From NCBI GenBank assembly GCA_905250125.1, contig CAJNOL010000676.1, positions 48,075-112,074 of the forward strand: a DNA stretch of 64,000 nt, given 5' to 3'. The position numbers and the translations under genes were made by a program. This DNA comes from Rotaria sordida (lineage: Eukaryota > Rotifera > Eurotatoria > Philodinida > Philodinidae). Of this stretch, positions 21,001 through 32,181 are shown one piece after another. Every line of letters begins with the position of its first letter. Within the stretch, counting starts at the first letter, position 1. A model generated the notes under the pieces. It was given only the letters and a program-made list of their open reading frames with translations. It was not told the origin of the DNA and did no database searches.

Positions 21001-24000
21001 CGATCGGAACCATAAGCTGCTTCTATTTTAATTACTTTACGATCTTGACGGCGAGCCATTTTCTTTAAAAATTTAAATTAAAAATTAATATAATGAAACA
21101 AAAAAAGAATTTTAATAGGATATCCTACGTGATCAGAGAAACTTCGTCTATCTTCACTGAAAAGCATGGTGCGGCCTTAGTGAGTGTTTTATGTGTATAT
21201 GAATATTTGATAAGTGATATCACTACTAAAAGTTTGACTTTCATTTTCCTTTGTTTCAACATACCTACAAGTATTCGATTTCTTTGCGCTCTTTTTTTCA
21301 AACACGTCTGAGACTAGTGTGAAAAAGCAGAAAAGAAGAAAAAAAAAGGTTCTTTCGTTTACATAATTTGTCGCTTTTCTTTTTCTTTTTCTTTCTTTCT
21401 TTCAATCAAAGAATATTGGCATAACAGAAATTTGCTTCGAAATGATTCTTCTTTTATTTTTCCAGCTTTTATCATATTATAGTGACCCTTGTTTTTTTTT
21501 TAATATCGACAAACGAGTAAAGTGAAAGAAAAAGAAAATTGACGATTATTTGGTATACAATAAAAAAGAAAGAAAGCTGTGGTGATGTGGCTTCACCTTC
21601 ACTACCATAGTTTTTCTTTTTCTTTCAACATCTTATTTTCACTTAGTGACATAAAATGTGTATTTATGTTTCTATTCGTTGTCACGACAAATCGTATGCA
21701 TTAGGATTTCCAGTTTAAAAAAAGAAATTCTAAAAAAAAAGAAGAAAAGAAAGCATGAAATATGAAATAACATATTAAAATGATTGATGACCTTATTTTA
21801 GACTTATGTTAACATCGTAAGAATAAACAATACAATAGAAAAAGTATTTTTATCATCTAATCTGAGTATTCAAATGTTTTAGAAACAGAAAAAAAAACAA
21901 ATTATTTCAACTTAAACCTACAAGAAACAGTAATTTTACTGTAATCCGATAAAAATAATCTACTTTTATATGAGTCTATATACAACAAACCTGTATTTCA
22001 TTTTCGTGTGCTGTTTTATCTATTTGAGATGGATCATAAAGTTTATTCCAAATACGATCATTTTGTAAATTTGTTAAAGGATCCATATTACTTGAACGAC
22101 CAAATGTTGAATGGGATGTAGCGTAATTTGATTGATTTCCAGTTGTTCTTTGATTTTGACGTCCTGTATTATGACGAGAAGTTCGATTGTGTTTATTTGA
22201 ATCAGTTACTTCGTATTCATATGTATAGTCATAATTACTGCCCATCGATTATTAGAAATGTTCAATTCAATTTGTGATTGTCGTTGTCGACAACAAGAAT
22301 AAAATAATAGTTATGAAGCTGAAAAGAATTATGCATGACGATAGCATGTGTAGTTTAAGCAAAACAATAAAGCCTCCCACTGTTCGGCTACCATGCCAGC
22401 CACTCTCTTTCTCTCCCTCTCTCTTCTCTTCTCCTGATGTCCTGTAGATGAAGGTTACTTAAATAAGATTTACAACAGTTGCTCTTACATTTTCTCTTAT
22501 TATTTGTAAGTTTGTTTTAATAAGAGAAGTCGAGAAAATGCTATCTGAGCTTTTTGTATAAACTACTTTCTGAATTATGCTCTAAAAAAGAAAAAGAATA
22601 AGTAGTATTACTCTTTTCTTTTCTACTTAAACTTTTCATTTTTATATATGAGCCTAAGGAGGTAATTTATATTTTATTTTTTATTCAATAGAATCTCTAG
22701 AAATAAAAAAGACGAATAAAAAAAAATTGTGTGAATTCATTACAATTTTTTTTTTGCTTTGTCCTTCTTTATACTTATATTGATTTATCTTATGAATGAA
22801 TCATTCTTACTCTAGGATCATCAACTTCATCTTCAGCAACAATATCAACTTCTACTGGTAGACAAGGATTAGAACATAAAAAATCAGTAACATTTGATGA
22901 TGGTATTAAACCGGGTGTTGAAGCAGCTGCTTCTAATGCAGCTGCAGTCGCAGCAACTAATATCATGTCATCATTTAAAGTACGAACAAATGAAACTGAT
23001 ACAGATCAAGTATCATTATTCAAACCAGGTTTGATTTAAAAAATATTTGTATTTATATCATACAAAAATATTATATTTATAGAAACATTAACAGCACAAG
23101 AACTTGAAGAAAGAATACGACAATTGAAAGGTTTTATTGCTTTCTTTTCTTTTCTTTTTAGTGGTTCATATAGTACTAATAAAATATGATTTATTTTTAA
23201 CAGATCCAAATGAACCACCTATTGAATTTCGTATTCATAATAATTTGACTGTCATCAGTAAAATTGTTGATAATTGTAAGAAAATAAAATCTATATTTAC
23301 TTTCATTAAATATTTGTTTCTCATACATTTAGTCGATTGTTATTTAAATCGTAATGGTGGTTATTGTTGGATTTTTTCAACTCGTGGTCTATGTACTGTT
23401 GCACAAGATGAACTTATTTTTATATTTGATGTGAATATTAATAATGCGAATGATATCATTTCTGATCTTCTTCTTCATATTCATCAAATATATATTGATG
23501 CAACTAAAGGTATAAAAACATTTCAAATAAAAAAATGTCATTGTTAATTTATTTAAGGTTCATTTGTTCGTCATTTGGGTTTATCACTTTTATCAAATTC
23601 ATCAACATTTCTTGGTTCATCAACTGCAACTGGATTTCTTTATATATCTGATCCTACATCATTATATAATTTATTTCCTGAAACTCCATATATTTTTGGT
23701 GTTCTTATTCATCAATTGGAATTACCAACTGCTCAATGTTTTCCAATGAGACTTCTACTTCGATTAGGCTATGAATATCAAAGTAAACAGCTATAGATTG
23801 TCTTCTTTTATAATTAAAAAAACTTTTCTGTTTAGGTTATCCATGGCCATTATTTAGTATTCTTAATCGAGATGCAATGTTTACTGATACTCAACATACA
23901 ATAATGAGTTTACTTTGTGTAAATATATTCAGAAATAAAAAGGAGTTTGGGAATTTCGCCAATATACTCTCTGTACTTTCATCAATTGCCGAAAATCCAC

Positions 24001-26725
24001 TGTACTTTATCCAATACATTCCCTGGAGCTTCGCCAGTTCGTCTGTGAATTAGATATGGATTTAAAAAAAAACTCCTTTCGACTACATTCATGAGCGTAA
24101 GCTATAATATATATATATATATATATTCTATCAATGTTAGCTTCAACCCTCACATATATCATATATTAATATTGTTTCGTGACAGCTCGCGAAAGTCCAC
24201 CCTACTTTTCACCAACACAATCGCTTAGAATTCGCCAATTAGCGAAAGTACAGTGGACGTTCGCCAATATATCATCGGACTTTTGCCATTGGTGAATGTC
24301 GTATTGGCGAAATTCCGACCACTTTCAAAAACAAATATAATTCGATTTTATTTTAATAGGATTTTCGTTCATTTACTTATGTATTATCTACAATACGTGG
24401 TTTAACAATATCAATTGGTATTCAAGGTTCTGTATCAATACGTATTCCACGTAATCGTCATGATGATATATTAAAATCACTTGAACAAAGTAGTCCACAT
24501 GCATTAAGCTTTGGTATAGTGAATATAAATCGTCAAGTACATTCAAAACATCTTGTTACAATACAAAATAGTACTGATCAACAATATGAAACACGTGTAT
24601 TTTCATCATTAGATTCTAATGATGAACAAATAATGATTGGTGGAAATTTTCTTGTTATTAATGCAAGTCTTCGTTCTCGTGATAGTCCATCAAGTTCACC
24701 ATTAGATACACAAAATACTGGAAATTATTCATTACATAATAATCTTAATGCAAAAGTAAATACAATTGAAGATGGAATTATGTTACAAATAGATGGTGAT
24801 GCGCTTAAAGTACTTAAACAATGTTTAAAAGAAAGAAAAGATTATGCTATATTAGCTAAAGCTCGATCAATTGTAGTTGAAGAACAAAAAGATTCAACAA
24901 ATGGAAATGTTATGAAAAAAAGTTCTAGTGAACAACTTGTGGAATTTTTATGGATTGATGATGATAATGATTTTAATCGAGGGTAAGAAGAATATTTTCA
25001 ATAGAATACAATAGAGTTCATCGTATTGTTACATAACAAAAATTTTAGTCATATTGTTTTATAATTTACTAGTTACTATATTGAGTGACGAGAAGATCGT
25101 AGTTGGAATGTGTCACTGTTTTGATGGTTGATGAAATTCTGTACGAGAGAGAAAATTTTCTCAAATCATAAAACGTCTAACTATATCCTTGTGGTTTAAG
25201 AGTATCCCCTCTTTTTTGGCCATTTCTGGTTCTCGAAGGAGGTATAATGGATTTGTATGAAATTGTTTCCATAGATAGAACACCTAAAATAGAGAGACAA
25301 TTGTTCGAGGAAAAAAATTTTAAACAAGATTTTCCCGTTTTTTTTTTCGGGAAACTCTAGTTTTCCATAGAACCACACGGAGCATGCTTACAAGCACCCT
25401 TTAACTTTGTCTGATTAGACTGGGAATTATTTTGGAGATATCTTAAACTGTATCTTAGAAGTGATTTTAAGCTTTTACTAAAATCCCGCTTTCTTTTTTT
25501 GTTTTTGATAAAAGAAATTCGCAAAACATTCGGATCCAAAACCGGAATGCTAGTGTTCAGGGTTCTATGAATCTAGTTAGAAGAGTCAAAAACGAAAACA
25601 GCCTTTCCCCTTGGAAAATAGTTTCAATTGTCTATAGTCGAAATTTCAGCTTGTTTGGACAATATAAGAGAGAAGGAGTCGTAAACAAACTGGATGTGAT
25701 CCTACGAAAAATCGGAATTTTTCGAAAAACTTGCAAAAATTTTGTTTAAAATTTTTTTCCTTGAATACGGTATCTCCTTATTTTAGGCACTCTATCTATA
25801 GTAAAAATGTCATGCAGATCGGTTATACCCTCTTCAAGAAGCAGAAATGATCAACAAAAGGAAGAGTACCCTTAATCTCAATAGGTTTTTATTTCCGATT
25901 TTGCTCATTGTTAGTCTCTATCTTATGAAAGAGGAATTTTGTCATGATCTATGGTGCTGAGTAGATGTTCAACTTTCTCATTATATACTTCAACACTTAT
26001 TAATCATTTCTTGTTATATTATTACTTTTTTTGTTCGGGGAATTTTTTGTTGTACTTTATAATAGTGTCGAGTGAAATAACGAGTGTCTATTGTTTAGGA
26101 ATAAAAAATAAATTGAATTCCATATATGTGCTTTTTATGAAAATTACTTTTTTCTAAGACGCAAAAATTTATATGAATTTTATTTTAAATTCAATGATAA
26201 TAATATATAAATACTGTTTTCGTAATAGAGTTCGTTCACCAATTGATCATTTTCCAATGGATGGAATTCGTAATTCACGAATTCATTATGCTGGTCAACG
26301 TTCTTCATTATTTCGTCTTCGATGGACAGATTTATTTTTTATTCAATGTCATTTAAATAACAATGAATCATTTGATCCAACACGTTTAGCTGATTCACTT
26401 GCTAAAGCTTTTACACAAGCATTAACACCTTTTACTGATATGCTTGTTGAAGCTAAATATCGCAAATTAGGTTTACGTGTTACAATTGATCGAGAAAACG
26501 TGAGTCTAAAGATAAGATTTTAGAAAAATAGATTCTTATTTTATATTTTCTTTATTTATTTATTAGGCATCATATTTAGCCGGTTCGAATGGTGAACAAT
26601 TATCACCATTCTTTTTAAGTCAACTTGATGATCATATGATTCCTATTGTTATGAAAGCATCAGACAATGTATCACGTACAGCTCCATCGCTTGTTCTTGA
26701 ACTTATCTTTTATTTGCTTGACTAG
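14390..26725 (+). CDS. ZFYVE9: SARA/endofin-type FYVE protein (ZFYVE9/ZFYVE16 family), complete
   Basis: Early-endosomal scaffold which in animals presents receptor Smads to TGF-beta receptors. Thirteen exons: 14390-14435, 14494-15206, 15268-16228, 16294-16362, 22816-23028, 23083-23130, 23204-23275, 23333-23509, 23558-23782, 23836-23918, 24360-24982, 26229-26499, 26567-26725. All phases agree, giving about 1219 residues. Start MDFDIDAVLDQLEKT resembles the short acidic SARA N-terminus. The N-terminal half is disordered, with a Glu run and a Pro-rich tract. FYVE finger at about 510-575 (CMKCSAKFSITRRRHHCRAC, CSTCC) keeps the RRHHCR phosphoinositide-binding motif. KKSVTFDD near residue 620 matches an RVxF PP1-docking site, a known SARA feature. 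Residues about 690-1219 form the conserved SARA C-terminal domain (GGYCWIFSTRGLC, LGLRVTIDREN, final LELIFYLLD). Intron 4 is 6.4 kb and hosts two genes on the other strand; introns 10 and 11 hold inverted-repeat elements. A Smad-binding segment is not obvious, so ZFYVE16 is equally possible. Confidence 0.95.
17150..17565. mobile_element. Terminal-inverted-repeat element in SARA intron 4
   Basis: The ends CAGTGTTAGTAAAAAA (from 17150) and its reverse complement (ending 17565) bound about 416 bases. The arms remain similar for over 100 bases, meeting at GCATGATTTTCGAAATC near 17228 and its counterpart near 17430. The open frame 17327-17563 lies wholly inside the arm and is not a gene. Non-autonomous DNA transposon, diverged. 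Confidence 0.7.
17668..18006 (+). mobile_element. Fold-back remnant of a mariner/IS630-like transposon with helix-turn-helix coding piece
   Basis: Two inverted arms (about 17668-17790 and 17880-18006) share GGAAGATC..GAACATTCT and a segment around GTTTGTAAGAATGAA. On the plus strand the left arm has an open frame with TEENLDEVHHVCKN, then SSVRGVALTYSTSRTTVYF and LSLQPYKMKF. This order (charged linker, second helix-turn-helix, LxPYK) is typical of the N-terminal DNA-binding region of mariner/IS630-type transposases. No catalytic DDE/D domain is present. The element is thus a deleted copy in which the transposase start has been duplicated head to head. Confidence 0.6.
18221..18772 (-). CDS. Single ubiquitin-like-domain protein, nested in SARA intron 4
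   Basis: Intronless frame of 183 residues. Residues about 15-95 form a ubiquitin-like fold: YIKLQIQYGSDLYEML, the helix VENLLDEIEKLTKVP, then QTIMYKGQRLDHKPQANLDD and LILSGTQK. The pattern (helix, VP, Q..I.YKG..L) is closest to BAG1-type ubiquitin-like domains, but no BAG domain follows. There is no di-glycine end, so it is not a conjugated modifier. A small Cys/His motif KYCCPNHDHNM follows the domain, then a polar low-complexity tail. The GSD motif in the first strand is shared with two domains of the neighbouring gene at 19079-22245, on the same strand 306 bases upstream, which suggests a local duplication. Function unknown. Confidence 0.65.
   Translation of the reverse strand: MTSFNNNNSIVDTTLSHYIKLQIQYGSDLYEMLLSSKDNKIRVENLLDEIEKLTKVPKCHQTIMYKGQRLDHKPQANLDDLYIFNNSKLILSGTQKQFHDKYCCPNHDHNMINTSVSKLISSQKQNNTTTNIKEEKSNITIKSNKDIDDNSMTKTQTPLVFQKQQEINSNLTGFVPEANKSYE
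19079..22245 (-). CDS. Three-ubiquitin-like-domain protein with Cys/His module, nested in SARA intron 4
   Basis: Seven exons on the minus strand: 21991-22245, 20892-21062, 20511-20818, 20271-20339, 19586-20044, 19409-19491, 19079-19332. Phases agree throughout, giving about 532 residues. Layout: polar Tyr/Asn/Arg-rich start (1-85); UBL1 about 88-170 (VIKIEAAYGSDRQTFVV, IILYWKGRNICDTPNELLE); Gln-rich linker; a one-exon Cys/His segment (245-268: FYCQSRCAHEHYTNCNCRCH); UBL2 about 289-366 (FVLNLQIGIGDR, QNVAYNGMPL); Gln/Pro/Gly runs; UBL3 about 441-520 (LKIEVFHGSDRHVLILRS, QKLFFRGRELQQMKD, VRLIGDP). UBL3 resembles BAG1-like domains. No di-glycine terminus, BAG, UBA or RING domain is visible. The 928-base first intron is pyrimidine/purine-tract rich; a shorter protein starting at ATG 21059 is the main alternative. 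Lies antisense inside a SARA intron. I do not know a described protein with this architecture. Confidence 0.72.
23949..24316. mobile_element. Inverted-repeat element in SARA intron 10
   Basis: GGAATTTCGCCAATATAC at 23949 recurs inverted as GTATTGGCGAAATTCC ending at 24316. Several internal copies of TTCGCCA/TGGCGAA are present, and a TA microsatellite lies near 24106. The element accounts for most of this 441-base intron. No coding capacity. Confidence 0.7.
25190..25888. mobile_element. Long-arm inverted-repeat element in SARA intron 11
   Basis: The arms are about 200 bases each. The left one (from about 25190: AAGAGTATCCCCTC, GGAGGTATAATGG, ATAGATAGAACACCTAAAAT) pairs with the right one ending near 25888. 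Similarity is moderate, so the insertion is old. The short open frames inside (25196-25378, 25357-25539, 25567-25749) are by-products of the repeat. SARA splicing is preserved around it. Confidence 0.65.
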
Positions 26726-28891
26726 TCGTTGGAATTGAGATAGCGCATCGTATATTTGGTCTCTATTTCTTTGTATATGGTTTTTTTTCTGGTCTCTCAA
26801 ATCAGACCATTTATATTTATGAAACAATTCAAATTAAATCAAATACAAAAAGAAAATCTGAAATTTAATTTTAAATATAATCATTTACATGTTTATTCTT
26901 CAGAAAATGATTCATTAAGGAAAATCTTGAAAATTAGAGAGATGCACAATAATTTGATTCTTATTCATCATTTCCAGAATAAACAAGTCGAGAAGAAAAT
27001 AATAAACTCTATTTTCATTAATATGACGAAGTATAGCAGTAGGTCTATCGCTACCTTTGATAATAATGTTTATTGAGCTACGTCATCATTGCAATGATAT
27101 CTATAAGACTACGAATTCACTGTTATTTAGTACTTATACAAGAGAAGAGAAAAAAGTACCTACAGCAAGATCAACTTTAAAATGAAGAAATCGCAATGAT
27201 AAGAGAAAAACAAAAAATCGCAAAATAGCGGTCATTAGCTATTACAATGAAGTCTCTTGAAATCTCATCAAATCTTTTGTAACATTTCACATACAATGAA
27301 TTCAGCCGTAATTCATTAGTAAATTCAACCAGCTAGATATTGTTTACTATTATCTATAAGCAACACATAATGAATACATGAAGATATAAAGACTTGGCAA
27401 AATACTCGAGATAGAATATCTTCACAAATTTTACCAACAAAACGTTCTTGCTTCTCTACGATTTTAGAGTGTAGTGCACCAGACATATGCCCCACGTCTC
27501 GTTAGATCAGGAGCATGGCCGCCCCTAGCTAACTGGAGAAGCCTCTTGATGATTTTTTTCAGGAATTTACCGCATGAATGTTTTTGAATACCTAATGTCT
27601 CATTAATGAACACTTTCATATGAACAATGGTATAACATGAATAAAACCGTGAAAGTTCATTTATTCACCAAATTTAACTCAACATACGTACAGAGAATAC
27701 CAAAACTCATCTGTCAGAAAATAATTGCCACATCTCAACTGCGTTTTGAATAAGTGAACTAGAATATTTTCCTGATAATAAAGCGATGTTTCAAGTTTGT
27801 CTTTATAAATCAACAGCTTATTGACATATTTGAAATATATGACGGTCTACTTCAATACAAAAGTCATCCTTTTTTTCGGGTACTTTTTTCTTTAATAGTC
27901 AGCATAAAATCATGAAATTTATCCAAAACCTGCTTGACATACGTCATTTTGTAGTTTTTTCACTGATCAATTTCATAAAATAAAGTTTTCTATTCTCACA
28001 AAAAAAATGATAGTGCTACTGCTGAAATGCTAGAAAATGTCAAATTACAATAATGCTACAGTACAATTCGATGTTTCAGTATTGTGACCTCAATACCATC
28101 ATGTGTCAATGGAAATAGAAAATTTTGTAATGTAAATGATCAGCCAAAGAAATTCTACGAAATGGGATATGTCAAAAACGTTTTGGGTACTTTTTACGTT
28201 TTTATAGTTGACTACTCATAAAAGTCTTCTATCAAAAATCGTCAATAGCTGGACATATTCTTTACGAAATTTCTGTGTAAGGATATAGAGAAAATTTCTA
28301 TGGTGTGTTGCAGAAGCCGAATACATCAACGAAAACTCAAAGCTTGAAAATAAATTATTTGGTATTTTTTGCGAAGATAAAAAAGATGAGAAATTCAAAT
28401 CGGGAGAAAGAAACTCAAATCGATTGTGCAGCTTAGCCAAAAACATAATATTTTCTCTTTTAGATATATAATAACAGTTTTAGACAACGTTCTTAAGCTT
28501 TTACCTGATAATTAAAAACTTGAAACTATCCTCTATGATCAGGAATAAAATAGTTCATTAAGTTAAAATTCGGTGAAAATATACAAATTTCTTTTCGGTA
28601 GGTGACTTTTGGGACACCCTAAAACTGGTTATGACACCGGTTTCGTGTTATTTGTTTCTATGCTTGAATTCAGGCAAATTCAAGTTCAAAATATTTTTAT
28701 TGGTATAATTTATCTAACAATACATTGTCCCATCAAGTAGAAATCAAAGTGCAAAATATAGGACAGTGCTAACGGAGAGTACTAAAATTCTATTTGAATA
28801 GAATAATAAACTATGCTAAAAATAATAAAAGTCGACATGAACAATTGATTTAGTGTGTGTAACGAAAAGAGTAGCAAAAGAAATATATATA
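26726..28891. other. Intergenic region 3' of SARA
   Basis: AT-rich DNA after the SARA stop. The frame 26756-27076 just downstream has no family resemblance. A GC-richer patch near 27470-27550 is unexplained. Two loosely similar direct blocks (around 27880 and 28190, sharing GGGTACTTTTT) hint at old repeats. No gene is supported. Confidence 0.5.
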
Positions 28892-29822
28892 CAGGGTGAT
28901 TCAAAAAGTTTTGATACTTGTTTAAAAATTTTTCGTTTTCTTCCCTATTACAAATCCAAAAATACTCAAAGTTGGACGTCTGGTCCCTCGTAACTAGACT
29001 AATATTACCTTAAATTTTCAAATCTCTAGTCCTTTATTATAGAGGAGATATATAGATTCGTATGATAGAGAAGACTTTTTTTTCATGTCTTAAAATAAAA
29101 ATAGCAAGCGATTACATAAAAAGAATAAAATAAAAAATAAAAAGAAAGACACCAAAACAAAGAAGTATTAAGAGGATTATAACGAATAGAATTATATCTT
29201 AAGATTAATTAGATGTCTATAGTCTATATATTTAAATATCTTTCATTCTGATTGAATGTATATTAACATATGATCATTGTCTATAATGCATTTTTGACAA
29301 ATCTTTTTCAACAATTTTTTATTTTGCGATTGTTTTCTTCGGTATTTTATCCTTGATATTTTTCTTGCATTCCATCATTTTTACTAAATATTTATGTCCC
29401 GAAAATATAAAAAATTTAGACAACAAACTTTTACTTTACATGATTTGCACCAAAAATGGTCATCAAGAGATTTTGATAATGAATTAATAAGGTTACCATA
29501 TTTAATCCGCAAAAAAGATTCTAATGATTTATGAAAATGTAGAATATTCTGTTGTTTGCTATTGTATTAATAGTGAAAATCAATTATTCTAGACATTTCT
29601 TTTCAATAAATTTTTTTGACTTTTTTTGCCATATGGGAAAAATCTTCATTATCATATGAACCGATATATCTTCCCTCTAATATGGATTAGAGATCTGAAA
29701 ATTTAGGATAATATTGATCTAGTTACAAGGAACTAGCCGCCCAACTTTGAATATTTTTGGATTTGTAATACGAGAGAAAAAGAAAATTTTCCAACAAGTA
29801 CTAAGACTTTTGGATCACCCTG
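28892..29822. mobile_element. Non-autonomous mariner/Tc1-like element with TA target sites
   Basis: Ends read CAGGGTGATTCAAAAAGTTT and, inverted, CAAAAGTC..CCTG, the typical start of mariner-family terminal repeats. The element is 931 bases, flanked by TA within TATATA on both sides. The terminal repeats extend over about 200 bases (both contain AAATCCAAAAATA.TCAAAGTTGG and a GATCTAGTTAC-like block). The 500-base middle is AT-rich with no transposase frame, so it depends on an enzyme supplied elsewhere. Good arm similarity suggests a moderately recent insertion. Confidence 0.82.
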
Positions 29823-30109
29823 TATATATACAAATATAGCCTGAAACGTGTATTACAAAATTAATACTTTCCGACAATTCACAACCATTAGTAGTAAAAT
29901 TTAAAGGTCCCCTCAAAAATCGATGTCAGGTCACGTATACTGAAATCGCATGAAATTTTCAGGATATGTTGAGGTTGTTGTGAGGAAAGTATGGTAAAAA
30001 TTTTTAACCCTCCACTATGGCTTGTGAGGGAGATATTCACCAAACAAAGGTCAAAAAATAGCTCATTTCGTCTATAAAAATTCTCTGCAGCCTTCAGTCT
30101 ATGTATTTA

Positions 30110-30348
30110 ATTTTTTTTTTGTTTGAAAGAGCATGTCAGAACGTAGCGCCTATGAGAGCCATTTTTATAAACTCTTATCTTTCCAGTGGAGAAAAGAGCT
30201 GACAAGTTCAATTACTCGAAAATCTCTCAAAAAGCCATCCTCTAATTATAAAAGTGCTTGTTAATATAAGAATAACAAAGTTTCATTCAAAGGACGGACT
30301 CTCATGGACACTACACAGTTTCACACGCTCTTTCAAACAAAAAAAATA
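30110..30348. repeat. Inverted repeat, MITE-like
   Basis: TTTTTTTTGTTTGAAAGAGC at about 30110-30132 pairs with its inverse ending near 30348. Similarity continues inward through CATGAGAG-type sequence (30150-30160 and 30296-30310). Outer limits may reach 30060 and 30400. No coding content. Confidence 0.55.
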
Positions 30349-30849
30349 TTGGCTACAATGAAGCCCCTTTAAGAATTCTGGGAGATGCGATCGAAAATCT
30401 ACAAAACTAGAAAAAATGAAAACGATTTACAATTTTTCCAAAAAACAACTTATTTTTTGAATCGGGAATAACGAAAATCTTCAAAAGTTTTTGGAAAAAA
30501 CGAGATGTCGAGTAAAAATTTTTGTCTTTCATGAGAGATCAGATCACTGGCTATCTTTCTCTGCATTTTTCTTCATTTTCTGTCATTGTGACAAAAAGTA
30601 ACTTTTTTGAGAAGAGGATCTTAAATACGACAATTTTTTTCAGAATGAGCACTAAATCAATGTCAGATTGTTTGTCATTCTTGGTTTAACACGAAAAGGA
30701 CACAAGTGTTACCGCACAACGTTAAAACTAACTCGGTTTTCCCAGTTTCAACTTCAATAAATTATATATGTTAATATGATCAAATCGCTATCGCGCGGCC
30801 ACCTCCGCACGCGAATGTACGTCTCTGATACCTAGAATTATTCTATGGC

Positions 30850-30920
30850 TTGTGATGGCGAGGTTCAAGCATAGTAATCTGCAAATGTGCGTCGGGCAAT
30901 GTTACCGCTCAACCAAAGCG
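30850..30920 (-). repeat. tRNA-derived SINE head (candidate)
   Basis: On the minus strand an A-box-like TGGTTGAGCGG (30905-30915) is followed 34 bases later by a B-box-like GCTTGAACCTC (30860-30870). This is the internal RNA polymerase III promoter of tRNAs and tRNA-derived SINEs. The flanks do not close into an acceptor stem, so it is not a working tRNA gene. The patch is notably GC-richer than its surroundings and continues as unassigned sequence towards 30780. Confidence 0.45.
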
Positions 30921-32181
30921 TCATTTTCCTAGTGATAAATATTGAGTCCACTGTAAACTCTGAATTACTTTCGATTTGTAACCGAGTACTTCTTCATATT
31001 TGAAATATACTCTGAAAAGAAAAAAAAATAGACAATTTTAAGGCTTTGCAGCGAGTTTAATGTCGTTGTTTTTCCTGATCTAGTTGAACTGTCATGATTT
31101 TGACTGAAAATTCTGATTTTGTCCTGGTCTTTTCTGACTTATTTAAATAGGACTATCTTTTTCTGTTACAATGATACCTCAAACATTTCTACGCGATCAC
31201 TTATAGAAACTCGTATCACAATAGTTGAAACGTATTTCCTCAAAGAGAAGGAGAGACATAGTTTTCAATATATATGCATATATATTATTAATTATTCATT
31301 TTTGTTTCTTTCGTAATAGTTTATAACACAATTGGATTTAGTTAGTCAGTATTACAGATATATCGTTTACAACAAAAAAAAAACATGCGGTATGAATAAT
31401 CGGAAAAAAAGCAGCAACACTCGGTTAGTGTCTATCACAAATGAAGCAACGCAGATACAAGTCATTGATAAACAGAAGAGAAGATCGCCTGTTGAGTGTC
31501 TGTTGTTTCTCCAATTGTGGGACGACGTCTGATGTAAGAATTAGCTCTGATTCAGTAGATTATGGATAACCCAGAATAAAAGAGAAATGCGATGAAAATT
31601 GCTTTCAACATAACGCAACATGTAAAATCATGACAAAAAAGTGAACAGAAGATGTGAGTCGCTTTCAATCAAAAAACAATGTAGTATCAATATTCTTGTC
31701 TTAAGTATACGATCGAGAAGGTGAAAGTGAGATGTAGCAGTTCGCACACATACATTCCAAAGAAAGAAAACGATACTACCTATGTGTCTAATATTTTTTT
31801 ACACAAATTTGGTGGTATTTATTCAAATGAACTAACTTGAATTGATCTTGGATTTTTATTGAATTTTTCTTCACGGTTTTCCGAATAACTTCATCGTTTC
31901 ATGTTATCCAGCTTGAATTATCATTATTGATAGGAGCTATTGTGGACGTCAATCCATATAAAATTCATTAGGTTCAACAACCACGAAGATTGTTATTTTC
32001 ACAGTGATGACTTGCATGTTGTACCTCTGTAGACACTCTTTGGATTAATGCTGTGTCTTGTTCATTCTTCATGTCAGCTTCACTAAACAGAAAACAAGGA
32101 ATATGCACAATAAACAAAAAGAAAAGCTAATATATTGAGTAAGCAATGATATAAATATGCACGAAAAAATACAAAAACAAA

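Noticed and set aside
25196-25749. Three 60-codon frames in SARA intron 11
   Set aside because: They lie inside an inverted-repeat element and show no domain or codon signal.
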